NCBI GenBank assembly: GCA_023418355.1
Contig: JAEZZU010000112.1
Span: 1-7,581 of the forward strand
Length of the DNA stretch: 7,581 nucleotides
Source: Pseudomonadota bacterium
Lineage (GTDB): Bacteria > Pseudomonadota > Gammaproteobacteria > Burkholderiales > Burkholderiaceae_C
Direction of reading: 5' to 3'
Part shown: positions 1 to 5,634 of the stretch, in pieces
How the letters are laid out: each line of letters begins with the position of its first letter
How positions within the stretch are numbered: the first letter of the stretch is position 1
The notes under the pieces: generated by a model
Told to the model about the DNA's origin: nothing
Seen by the model: the letters and a program-made list of their open reading frames with translations, nothing else
The model's database searches: none
Program-made: the position numbers and the translations under genes

Positions 1-128
1 CACAGGTTTGCTGGAGGGCATCAACAACCGCATCAAACTCATCAAGCGCATGGCCTACGGATACCGCAACACTGAATACTTCTTCTTGAAGATCAAGGCC
101 GCATTCCCCGGAAATCCGTGAAGAACCC
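1..128 (+). mobile_element. Right end of an insertion sequence (ISL3-like)
   Basis: The transposase stop codon is followed at once by AAGAACCC (121-128). ISL3 elements typically end a few bases beyond the transposase stop in a terminal inverted repeat whose outer bases are GG/CC, so the right tip is placed near 128. The next 8 bases (TTTTTTCT, 129-136) would be the target duplication if the family's usual 8-bp duplication applies. The left end lies outside the window, so neither the inverted repeat nor the duplication can be checked here. The boundary is an inference. Confidence 0.55.
2..121 (+). CDS. Transposase C-terminal fragment, probably ISL3 family (5' end outside window)
   Basis: An open frame enters from the left edge and ends at TGA 119-121, giving 39 residues. 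It reads TGLLEGINNRIKLIKR and then MAYGYRNTEYFFLKI, ending AAFPGNP. This is the recognisable C-terminal tail of DDE transposases of the ISL3 family: the GLLEG(I/V)NN(R/K)IK(L/V)IKR block follows the catalytic Glu, and the YFFLKI segment closes the protein. The Glu of LLEG is probably the last residue of the DDE triad, but this cannot be proved from a fragment. The rest of the gene, and hence whether the element is intact, is outside the window. Recognition is by eye; the family call is fairly secure and the exact IS is not identified. Confidence 0.8.
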   Translation, partial: TGLLEGINNRIKLIKRMAYGYRNTEYFFLKIKAAFPGNP

Positions 129-150
129 TTTTTTCTGCAGCAATCAGGTC

Positions 151-1515
151 TTAGCGCATCTGAAATGCTTCCTGGTGAATACGCCAGCCGCGCTGCTGCG
201 CCTGGCGCATGGCCTTGCCCAGACCCGCAGGGCCACACAGCCAGATATCCAGCTGCGCACCGTACTGCGCCAGATGCTCGGGCTTGAGATAGTCACCCTG
301 CGCCGCATCATGCACCTGCAGGCGCACACTGGGCTGGGCTGTTGCACACAGGGCCTGCAGCTGGGGCAGCAGGACATCCTGCGCCGCATGGCGCGTGCAG
401 TAGTGCAGATGCGCGGGCTGCAGCCCCTCCTTGCCTGCCACACCGGGCTGGCGTGCCTGCAGCAAGGCCAGAAACGGGGTAATGCCCACCCCACCGGCCA
501 CCCAGACCTGGGTGCGCGCTGCGCCACCCTGCCCATCCAAGCAGCCGTAAGGGCCTTCGATCTGCACGGTCTGCCCGGGCTGCAGCAAGCCGGGCAGGCG
601 GCGTGTGTAGTCGCCCAGCGGCTTGATCACCAGGCGCAGCAGCTGCCTGCCATCCGGGGTACGGCCACAGCCTTCGGGTGCGCTGGCAATCGTGAAGGGG
701 TGCGGGCCTTCTGCCCCCTCAAAGCTGGCAAACACAAACTGCCCTGCGCGGTGACCGGGCCACGCCTGCGGCATGGCGCACAGCACTTCCAGCGGTGCCT
801 GCCCGGCCGCGCCACCCAGCACGCGCGCTGCATGCACTTGCGCGGCATAGCTGTTGCGGCCATGCCCGATGCGCCCGGCCAGTGACCACAGCGCCGCTGC
901 ACTGCCCACGACCAGCAGCGCGGCCATCACCATGCCCAGCGGGGCCTGCCAGAAGGCCAGCGGCGTCAGCGCCAGGGTGTGAAAAGCCAGCAGCAGATAC
1001 AGCACGGGCATTACGCGGTGCAGCTTGCGCCAGGGGCGGTACGGCAGCAGGCGCTGCCACAGCGTGAGCACCACCATGATGAGCAAGGCGTAAAACGCCC
1101 ACTCGCCCAGATCCTTGGCCGTGCCGCGCCAGTCCGTAGCCCAGCTGAGTACGGCATCGCGCGGCAGACGCCCTGCGGTGCCGACCATGTCCTTGATCAG
1201 CCCGCTGGACTCCTTGGCGCCCCAGTGCAGCACCGCAGCCACGCCCGCCGCAATCCCCGCCCATTTGTGCAGTCGATAGACCTGGTCCATACCGCCCAGC
1301 GGCCGCTCCATCCAGCGCTGGCGCAGCGACAGCAGCATGACCAGACCCATCATGCCAATGCTCCAGATGCCACTCAGATACAGCGCATGCTGGCGCAGCT
1401 GCCACCAGAAAGCGGGCTCACTGACCGCTGCCATGCCCTGCCACGGTGCGGCGGCAGCGGCCCAGGCCAGTGTCAACACCAGCCACCAGATGCCCCAGGC
1501 GATACGAACTTGCAT
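151..1515 (-). CDS. Membrane flavocytochrome, ferric reductase-like / ferredoxin reductase family
   Basis: This 454-residue protein probably moves electrons from cytosolic NAD(P)H through FAD and haem b across the inner membrane to an extracytoplasmic acceptor. The N-terminal half is a ferric reductase-like membrane domain with hydrophobic segments near residues 5-25, 43-64, 84-99, 138-153, 167-187 and 190-213. Paired histidines H83/H97 and H166/H179, spaced 13-14 residues, fit two haem ligand pairs. The cytosolic half has the FAD motif HPFTIAS (272-278), GPYG (321-324), the nucleotide-binding AGGVGITPF (340-348) and CGPAGL (427-432). The C-terminus is complete. The ATG at 1515 was chosen because GGGAGG lies 6 bases upstream; the frame stays open for 20 more codons without such a site. 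It lies downstream of a PepSY gene, probably in the same operon. The physiological acceptor (ferric iron, a periplasmic protein, other) cannot be told from sequence. Confidence 0.88.
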   Translation of the reverse strand: MQVRIAWGIWWLVLTLAWAAAAAPWQGMAAVSEPAFWWQLRQHALYLSGIWSIGMMGLVMLLSLRQRWMERPLGGMDQVYRLHKWAGIAAGVAAVLHWGAKESSGLIKDMVGTAGRLPRDAVLSWATDWRGTAKDLGEWAFYALLIMVVLTLWQRLLPYRPWRKLHRVMPVLYLLLAFHTLALTPLAFWQAPLGMVMAALLVVGSAAALWSLAGRIGHGRNSYAAQVHAARVLGGAAGQAPLEVLCAMPQAWPGHRAGQFVFASFEGAEGPHPFTIASAPEGCGRTPDGRQLLRLVIKPLGDYTRRLPGLLQPGQTVQIEGPYGCLDGQGGAARTQVWVAGGVGITPFLALLQARQPGVAGKEGLQPAHLHYCTRHAAQDVLLPQLQALCATAQPSVRLQVHDAAQGDYLKPEHLAQYGAQLDIWLCGPAGLGKAMRQAQQRGWRIHQEAFQMR

Positions 1516-1575
1516 GTCTAACCTCCCTGTTGTTATGTCTGAAATGAGCGGCCTTTGGCTGCGCCCACGCGCCAC

Positions 1576-1707
1576 GTCTTAGAGCGGCTAACACAACCCA
1601 GCAAACCGTAGGTTTGCGATTGAGACGAGGCGCGAAGCCGCAGGCAGTACAAGTAGTACGACAAGGCTGAGCAACGACGTATCAAGGGTTGTGTTAGCGG
1701 GTCTTAG
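1576..1707. repeat. MITE-like inverted-repeat element (1583-1700) with 7-bp flanking direct repeats
   Basis: GCTAACACAACCC (1587-1599) is repeated exactly in inverted form at 1686-1698. Just outside, GTCTTAG occurs as a direct repeat at 1576-1582 and 1701-1707, as a target duplication would. Inside, GCAAACC/GGTTTGC (1601-1617) forms a perfect 7-bp hairpin with a 3-base loop, and 1620-1627 pairs with 1678-1685 (7 of 8 positions), so the whole unit can fold as a multibranched hairpin. It contains no credible ORF and fills most of the gap between two minus-strand genes that are probably co-transcribed. It resembles, from memory, repetitive intergenic elements of Comamonadaceae; copy number was not tested. 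Confidence 0.72.
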
Positions 1708-2060
1708 CGCTTGATGCGCTCGCGCAGGATGGCGCCGGTCTGGCCATCCAGCTCCAGCTTCACGCGTGCGCCCTGTGCGTTGTAACCCTTGACTTCGTAG
1801 CGGCCATCAGACCATTCGATTTCACGCAGATCGCGGTAGCCTGCGGCATCGAGCTGGTCATAGATCTGGCGAATCGTCAGCGCAGGCCCTTGCTGGATGC
1901 GCATCGGCTGTGCCTTCACGGCAGCCGATGCTGCGGGTGCGGCTGCAGGCGCAGCAGGCTGTGTCTGTGCCATGGCACCGGCGGCCATGCCAGCCAGCAA
2001 GGCAGCTGCTGCCCAGTTGCGAGTCTTGGAAACGGTGAATGCGTTGCGGATGTGGTTCAT
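1704..2060 (-). CDS. Secreted PepSY-domain protein (PepSY_2-like)
   Basis: A 118-residue protein begins with a typical signal peptide: positive residues, a hydrophobic core around 17-29, and a likely cut after AMA at residue 31. A Pro/Ala-rich linker (32-50) leads to one PepSY domain at about 59-117, with the LTIRQIYDQLDAAGY helix and an EIEWSDGRYEVKGY strand pair, ending in TGAILRERIKR. PepSY domains are small extracytoplasmic modules thought to bind or inhibit partner proteins; no enzymatic residues are expected. The ATG at 2060 was chosen because AAGGAG lies 8 bases upstream and the signal peptide starts there; the frame is open further upstream without support. It is first in a minus-strand unit with the flavocytochrome gene and diverges from a second PepSY gene. 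Its stop codon lies inside the direct repeat flanking the MITE-like element. A periplasmic role with the flavocytochrome is inferred. Confidence 0.87.
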   Translation of the reverse strand: MNHIRNAFTVSKTRNWAAAALLAGMAAGAMAQTQPAAPAAAPAASAAVKAQPMRIQQGPALTIRQIYDQLDAAGYRDLREIEWSDGRYEVKGYNAQGARVKLELDGQTGAILRERIKR

Positions 2061-2113
2061 GGTGGTACTCCTTGTGAAATGCTTGGTGATCAGCACCTTG
2101 CTGACCTGACTGC

Positions 2114-2146
2114 ATTGTTCAAAACCACGCCTGAACGCAGTCTGAA
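2114..2146 (-). promoter_or_regulatory. Predicted regulated promoter of the PepSY–flavocytochrome unit
   Basis: Read on the minus strand, TTCAG (2142-2146) and TTCAG (2131-2135) form a direct repeat with an 11-bp period. The second 8-base repeat unit is followed by 8 bases and then AACAAT (2114-2119), a 4/6 match to a -10 box. No -35 consensus is present, as expected where an OmpR-family activator substitutes for it. The predicted start near 2107 leaves a leader of about 46 nt before the ATG. The layout mirrors that on the plus strand. Confidence 0.5.
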
Positions 2147-2172
2147 GCGCGCGTTCATCTGGCATTCATCTG
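2131..2172. promoter_or_regulatory. Symmetric four-half-site operator, candidate response regulator binding region
   Basis: TGAA at 2132 and 2143 and TTCA at 2154 and 2165 start exactly 11 bp apart, placing all four on one DNA face. They make two direct-repeat boxes in opposite orientation, separated by GCGCGCG (2147-2153), with the symmetry centre at 2150. Read toward their own genes, the boxes share the pattern TTCA-N4-GC-R-TTCA-N3-G. OmpR/PhoB-type regulators bind as dimers to direct repeats with 10-11 bp spacing, and the gene for such a regulator lies one cistron downstream. Binding by that regulator is inferred. Confidence 0.62.
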
Positions 2173-2186
2173 CCATCCGCTATAAC
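2154..2186 (+). promoter_or_regulatory. Predicted regulated promoter of the PepSY–two-component operon
   Basis: TTCATCTG is repeated at 2154-2161 and 2165-2172; then come 8 bases and TATAAC (2181-2186), a 5/6 match to the -10 consensus. The usual -35 position (about 2158-2163) falls inside the repeats and has no consensus, which suggests an activator-dependent promoter. Transcription would start near 2193, giving a short leader of about 24 nt that contains the strong GAAGGAGG ribosome site at 2203-2210. Autoregulation by the encoded response regulator is likely but inferred. Confidence 0.58.
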
Positions 2187-2217
2187 GTCAGGATGTTTGT
2201 CTGAAGGAGGCACACCC

Positions 2218-2559
2218 ATGCTTGCTCTCACATGGCGCAGCGGTCTGCGCAGCCTGGCACTGCTTGCTGCACTGGCCGCGGGTGTTGCGCTGATGCTGCC
2301 GCCCGCCTATTCCGACGAAAGCGACCATGAACTGGCGCGCCAGGCGCTGCAGCAAGGCAAGGTGCTGCCGCTGCGCACCGTGCTCGACCAAGTGGAACGC
2401 GAGCACCAGGGCCAGGTCATCAAGATCGAGTTCGAACACGACGACGGCCAGTTCATCTACGAGCTGCGCCTGCTGCACCCCAACGGCGATGTCAGCAAGC
2501 TCAAGGTCGATGCCATGGATGGGCGCGTGCTGCGCATTCGCAGAAAAGGACGTGACTGA
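2218..2559 (+). CDS. Exported PepSY-domain protein, first gene of the two-component operon
   Basis: A 113-residue protein has an N-terminal hydrophobic segment (about 12-28) that may be a signal peptide cut near PAYS (residue 32) or an uncleaved anchor. A single PepSY domain follows (about 36-110): an ELARQALQQGKVLPLRTVLD helix region, then alternating acidic strands and the closing DAMDGRVLRIRRKG. Such small PepSY proteins are often encoded directly before response regulator/histidine kinase pairs in proteobacteria and are thought to modulate the sensor in the periplasm. The ATG at 2218 is preceded by GAAGGAGG with 7-base spacing; a TTG seven codons upstream in frame has no comparable site. 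The stop codon overlaps the start of the response regulator gene by one base (TGATG), implying translational coupling. It differs clearly in sequence from the PepSY protein on the other side of the operator. Confidence 0.87.
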   Translation: MLALTWRSGLRSLALLAALAAGVALMLPPAYSDESDHELARQALQQGKVLPLRTVLDQVEREHQGQVIKIEFEHDDGQFIYELRLLHPNGDVSKLKVDAMDGRVLRIRRKGRD

Positions 2560-3230
2560 TGCGCATCCTGGTGGTGGAAGACGAGCCCCTGCTGGCCCGG
2601 CAGCTGCAGCAGGCCATTGCGGCAGCAGGCCATACGGTGGAACTGGCGGCCGACGGCGCCACCGGCCGCTACATGGGCCAGGAAGAAGACTTTGACGCCG
2701 TGGTGCTGGACCTGGGCCTGCCCGTGGTCGATGGCCTGAGCGTGCTGCGCCACTGGCGTGCCCACGGGCGCAACATGCCGGTGCTGATTCTCACGGCGCG
2801 CAATGCCTGGCACGAAAAAGTCACGGGCATGGACGCCGGGGCCGACGACTACGTGACCAAGCCTTTTCACATGGAAGAGCTGCTGGCCCGGCTGCGCGCC
2901 CTGCTGCGGCGCCTGTCTCCGCACCACAGCGCGCAGTGGCAATGCGGGCCGATCTTGCTGGATACGCGCCAGGCTACGGTCTCAGTGCATGGCATGCCGC
3001 TGCTGCTGACCAGCCATGAGTACAAGATTCTGTCGCTGCTCATGCAGCGCCCCGGCGAAGTGCTCTCGCGCACCGAGCTGTCCGAGCACCTGTACCCCGG
3101 CGACAGCGAGCGTGACTCCAACACCATCGAAGTCTTTGTGGGCCGTCTGCGCAAGAAGCTGCCGCCCGGCTGCATCGAAACCGTACGCGGTCTGGGCTAC
3201 CGCCTGCAGGCCAGCGAGGTCAGCGCGTGA
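2559..3230 (+). CDS. OmpR/PhoB-family response regulator
   Basis: A 223-residue transcription factor. The receiver domain (about 1-115) starts MRILVVEDEP with the acidic pair E7/D8, the predicted phosphate acceptor D51 in VVLDLGLP, T79 in LILTARN and K101 in TKPF; all conserved switch residues are present. The DNA-binding half (about 125-220) is a winged helix: the ILSLLMQRPGEVLSRTELSEHLY region, the SNTIEVFVGRLRKKL recognition helix and the ETVRGLGYRL wing. The composition is close to QseB/PmrA-type regulators. AAAAGGA lies 8 bases before the ATG. The gene overlaps its neighbours on both sides, so it is co-expressed with the PepSY protein and the kinase. The symmetric TTCA/TGAA boxes at 2131-2172 are its most likely target. 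The signal it serves is unknown. Confidence 0.95.
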   Translation: MRILVVEDEPLLARQLQQAIAAAGHTVELAADGATGRYMGQEEDFDAVVLDLGLPVVDGLSVLRHWRAHGRNMPVLILTARNAWHEKVTGMDAGADDYVTKPFHMEELLARLRALLRRLSPHHSAQWQCGPILLDTRQATVSVHGMPLLLTSHEYKILSLLMQRPGEVLSRTELSEHLYPGDSERDSNTIEVFVGRLRKKLPPGCIETVRGLGYRLQASEVSA

Positions 3231-4654
3231 AGCTGCACTGGCCCACACCGCTGTCCCTGCGCCACGGCTCGCTGCGCCTGCGCCTGCTGCTGAGCACGCT
3301 GATCTGGATTGCCATGGCCATTGCCGTGGCTGGCTGGGGACTGCGGGACCTGTTTGAAAAACACATTGCCCAGCAGCTGCAAAGCCAGCTGGTGCACCAG
3401 CTCAACCAGCTCAGCGCCGCCGTCAATCTGAGCCCGGAGCAAACCATTGAAGTGCAGCCCATTGCCAGCGATTCACGCTTTGCCACGCCGCTGTCCGGGC
3501 TGTACTGGCAGGTGGATGAACTGCCCGCTGACGCAGCGCCCAAGCTGGGCGTAGCACGCTCGCGCTCGCTCTGGGATCAGGTGCTGGAGCTACCCGCCCA
3601 CAGCGCGCGGCCAAGCACCACACTGGGCTACGCCGTGCTGCATCTGCAGGCACTGCAGGGGCATGAGCTGCTGGCCGTCAGCCGCACGCTGCAGCTGCCC
3701 GAAGCCAATGCCCCGCTGCTGCGCCTGACGGTGGCTGCCGACCAGGAACTGCTGGCCGAGCCCCTGCAGCGCTTTACGCACATGCTGCTCATTGCACTGG
3801 GTCTGCTGGCGCTGGGGCTGGTGCTGGCCGTGGTCGTGCAGCTGCAGCTGGCCCTGCGCCCTCTGCAGCTGCTGCGCCAGCAGCTGGGCACGGTGCGCAC
3901 GGGCGAAGCCACCCAGCTGGATGGCCCTTTCCCCTATGAGCTGCAGCCGCTGGTCAGTGAGTTCAACCACGTACTGCGTGCCAACGCAGACATCGTGCAG
4001 CGCGCGCGCACCCAGGCGGGCAATCTGGCCCATGCCGTGCACACGCCTTTGAGCATTCTGGGCAATGCGGCGGCGCAGGAAGACTCCCCCCTGGCGCAAC
4101 TGGTGCGCGAGCAGGTTGCCACGGCCCAGCGCCAGGTGGACTACCACCTCGCCCGCGCACGCGCAGCCGCCGCCGTGCGCGCCACCGGCCTGCGCACACC
4201 GGTGCAGCAGCCCCTGCAGGCCCTGCTGCGCACCATGGCGCGGCTGTATCCGCATATCGACTTTGCGCAGGAGAACGACGCCTCGCAGCTGGCCTTCAAG
4301 GGGGAGGAACAGGACCTGTTTGAAATGCTGGGCAATCTGCTGGACAACGCAGGCAAATGGGCGCGGCAGCAGGTCAGCATTCGCGTGCAGCCGCTGAAGG
4401 AGCAAGAGCAGCTGCAGATCTGCATCGATGACGATGGCCCCGGCATTGCCGATGCCGCGCAGCGCCGCCAGATTTTTGAACGCGGCCAGCGGCTGGACGA
4501 AAACCGCCCCGGCAGCGGGCTGGGTCTGCACATCGTGCAGGAGCTGGCCCACACCTACGGCGGCAGCGTGCAGGCGCTGCCTTCTGCACTGGGGGGCCTG
4601 CGGCTGGAACTGGTGCTGCCCCTGGCACCAGACAATACCCATACAAAAAAATGA
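3227..4654 (+). CDS. Sensor histidine kinase (PhoQ/QseC-like)
   Basis: A 475-residue inner-membrane kinase, cognate to the preceding regulator. It has TM1 at about 18-38, a periplasmic sensor region of roughly 145 residues (40-184), TM2 at about 185-206 and a HAMP linker to about 257. The DHp helix carries the predicted phosphorylated H269 in NLAHAVHTPLSIL. The catalytic domain has the N box (MLGNLLDNAGKWA, N370 and N374), the G1 box DDDGPGI (401-407) and the G2 box GSGLGL (429-434). The LAHxxxTPL form of the H box resembles the PhoQ branch rather than the commoner HELRTPL. The start is a GTG at 3227 that overlaps the regulator's TGA by 3 bases, preceded by GAGG 7 bases upstream. The sensor region is not Cys- or His-rich and matches no ligand-binding fold I can name, so the stimulus is open. 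The stop codon abuts a long hairpin repeat. Confidence 0.93.
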   Translation: MKLHWPTPLSLRHGSLRLRLLLSTLIWIAMAIAVAGWGLRDLFEKHIAQQLQSQLVHQLNQLSAAVNLSPEQTIEVQPIASDSRFATPLSGLYWQVDELPADAAPKLGVARSRSLWDQVLELPAHSARPSTTLGYAVLHLQALQGHELLAVSRTLQLPEANAPLLRLTVAADQELLAEPLQRFTHMLLIALGLLALGLVLAVVVQLQLALRPLQLLRQQLGTVRTGEATQLDGPFPYELQPLVSEFNHVLRANADIVQRARTQAGNLAHAVHTPLSILGNAAAQEDSPLAQLVREQVATAQRQVDYHLARARAAAAVRATGLRTPVQQPLQALLRTMARLYPHIDFAQENDASQLAFKGEEQDLFEMLGNLLDNAGKWARQQVSIRVQPLKEQEQLQICIDDDGPGIADAAQRRQIFERGQRLDENRPGSGLGLHIVQELAHTYGGSVQALPSALGGLRLELVLPLAPDNTHTKK

Positions 4655-4729
4655 GCTGCTGGCGCTTGATATGCAAGGGTTTCAGATAACTTTTGCTATG
4701 AAACCCTTGCCAATTCAGCGCAAGCAGCT
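4654..4729. repeat. Long hairpin repeat at the 3' end of the kinase gene; possible terminator
   Basis: AGCTGCT (4654-4660) pairs with AGCAGCT (4723-4729), GCGCT (4662-4666) with AGCGC (4717-4721), and GCAAGGGTTTCA (4673-4684) with TGAAACCCTTGC (4699-4710), a perfect 12-bp inner stem with a 14-base loop. A 6-by-6 internal loop separates the stems. The last base of the kinase TGA is the first base of the element. No strong T tract follows on the plus strand, so it may stabilise or process the mRNA end instead of terminating. It is AT-richer than its surroundings and recalls dispersed repeats I remember from Comamonadaceae; copy number was not tested. Confidence 0.7.
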
Positions 4730-4739
4730 ACAAATTTAG

Positions 4740-4771
4740 AAAAAAAGATGCCGTGCCTGTCGGCACCGGCA
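4740..4771 (-). terminator. Rho-independent terminator of the coaBC–dut–yjdM cluster
   Basis: On the minus strand, just past the yjdM stop, TGCC-g-GTGCC pairs with GGCAC-GGCA around a GACA loop: nine GC-rich pairs with one bulged G, between 4771 and 4749. The hairpin is followed by TC and then seven T residues (the A run 4740-4746 on the plus strand). This is a textbook intrinsic terminator and marks the end of the minus-strand operon. It may also limit read-through into the convergent kinase gene. Confidence 0.85.
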
Positions 4772-4777
4772 GGCGCA

Positions 4778-5122
4778 TCAGGCCTTGCGCACAAACTCCG
4801 ACTTGAGCTTCATGGCACCCACGCCATCGATCTTGCAGTCGATGTTGTGGTCCCCTTCCACCAGGCGGATGTTCTTGACCTTGGTGCCCACCTTCACCAC
4901 GGAAGAGGCGCCCTTGATCTTCAGGTCCTTGATCACGGTGACGGTGTCGCCATCCTGCAGCAGATTGCCGTTGGCGTCTTTCACCACCAGCACATCATCG
5001 TCCTGCACGGCCGGTGCCGTGGCAGACCACTCATGCCCGCATTCGGGGCAGATCAACAGTTCGCCGTCCTCATAGGTCAGCGTGGAGGCACAGGCGGGGC
5101 ACGGTGGCAGGCTGCTGCTCAT
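4778..5122 (-). CDS. yjdM: Zinc-ribbon protein of the YjdM (formerly PhnA) family
   Basis: A 114-residue cytosolic protein, close to the usual length of about 110. The N-terminal zinc ribbon has CPAC (C8, C11) and CPEC (C25, C28) followed by GHEW. After a short acidic linker comes the compact C-terminal beta domain (about 45-114) with DANGNLLQDGDTVTVIKDLK, a KVKNIRLVEGDHNIDCKIDG stretch, and the closing MKLKSEFVRKA that is typical of the family. Although once named for alkylphosphonate uptake, the E. coli member is not part of the phosphonate pathway and its role is uncertain. The ATG at 5122 was chosen for alignment with the family and a modest AAAGGA about 9 bases upstream; the frame runs on 29 codons without support. 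It follows dut by 31 bases and is the last gene before the terminator. Confidence 0.9.
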   Translation of the reverse strand: MSSSLPPCPACASTLTYEDGELLICPECGHEWSATAPAVQDDDVLVVKDANGNLLQDGDTVTVIKDLKIKGASSVVKVGTKVKNIRLVEGDHNIDCKIDGVGAMKLKSEFVRKA

Positions 5123-5153
5123 GGATGTTTTTCCTTTGGAAGCTTGCAAGCAA

Positions 5154-5603
5154 TTACTGCTTGCCGGTGGAGCCGTAACCGCCTTCGCCACGTTCGGAAG
5201 GGGCTTCAAACTCGTCCACCACGTTGAAGGTGGGCTGCACCACGGGCACGATCACCAGCTGGGCCAGACGGTCCATGGGCTGCAGCGTGAAAGCGGTCTG
5301 CGAACGGTTCCAGGCGCTGACCATGAGCTGGCCCTGGTAATCCGAATCAATCAGGCCCACGAGGTTGCCCAGCACGATGCCGTGCTTGTGGCCCATGCCT
5401 GAGCGGGGCAGGATCAGCGCGGCGTAGCCGGGGTCTTTGAGGTACATGGCCATGCCGGTGGGGATCAGCTGCCACTGACCGGGCTCCAGCGTCACAGGCG
5501 CATCAATGCAGGCACGCAAATCCAGCCCGGCGCTGCCAGGGGTTGCGTAGGAAGGCATGTTGTCGCGCAGACGCGCGTCCAGAATCTTGATATCGACTTG
5601 CAT
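5154..5603 (-). CDS. dut: dUTP diphosphatase (dUTPase), trimeric type
   Basis: A 149-residue enzyme that hydrolyses dUTP to dUMP and diphosphate, keeping uracil out of DNA and supplying the dTMP precursor. All five dUTPase motifs are present in order: SAGLDLRA (24-31), PRSGMG (66-71), GLIDSDYQGQLMV (83-95, with D88 the likely catalytic Asp), RLAQLVIVPV (112-121), and the flexible-arm RGEGGYGSTG (138-147, Y143 stacking on the base). It should act as a homotrimer with a divalent metal. The start at 5603 gives the usual MxVDIKILD beginning. No Shine-Dalgarno sequence is visible before it: the 31-base gap to the upstream stop is C-rich, so translation may depend on ribosomes from the upstream gene. 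dut next to coaBC is a common proteobacterial arrangement; here one gene sits between them. Confidence 0.96.
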   Translation of the reverse strand: MQVDIKILDARLRDNMPSYATPGSAGLDLRACIDAPVTLEPGQWQLIPTGMAMYLKDPGYAALILPRSGMGHKHGIVLGNLVGLIDSDYQGQLMVSAWNRSQTAFTLQPMDRLAQLVIVPVVQPTFNVVDEFEAPSERGEGGYGSTGKQ

Positions 5604-5634
5604 GGGGGGCAATGGTAAGGGGCAAAGCGCTGGC

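Noticed and set aside
118..885. A 255-codon plus-strand open frame opposite the flavocytochrome gene
   Set aside because: It has no recognisable motif and is explained as a shadow of a gene whose haem, FAD and NAD motifs are clear on the other strand.
1516..1575. A 20-codon N-terminal extension of the flavocytochrome
   Set aside because: The extension covers the GGGAGG ribosome site and adds polar residues ahead of the first membrane helix; the ATG at 1515 is far better supported.
3590..4642. A 350-codon minus-strand open frame antisense to the histidine kinase gene
   Set aside because: Its product is Gln/His/Leu-rich low-complexity sequence with no domain, as expected from the reverse complement of GC-rich coding DNA; the plus-strand frame has all kinase motifs.
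4778..5209. A phosphonate catabolism function for the zinc-ribbon protein, based on its old name PhnA
   Set aside because: The phnA name for this family is historical, and no phosphonate pathway gene is nearby; the role is left open.
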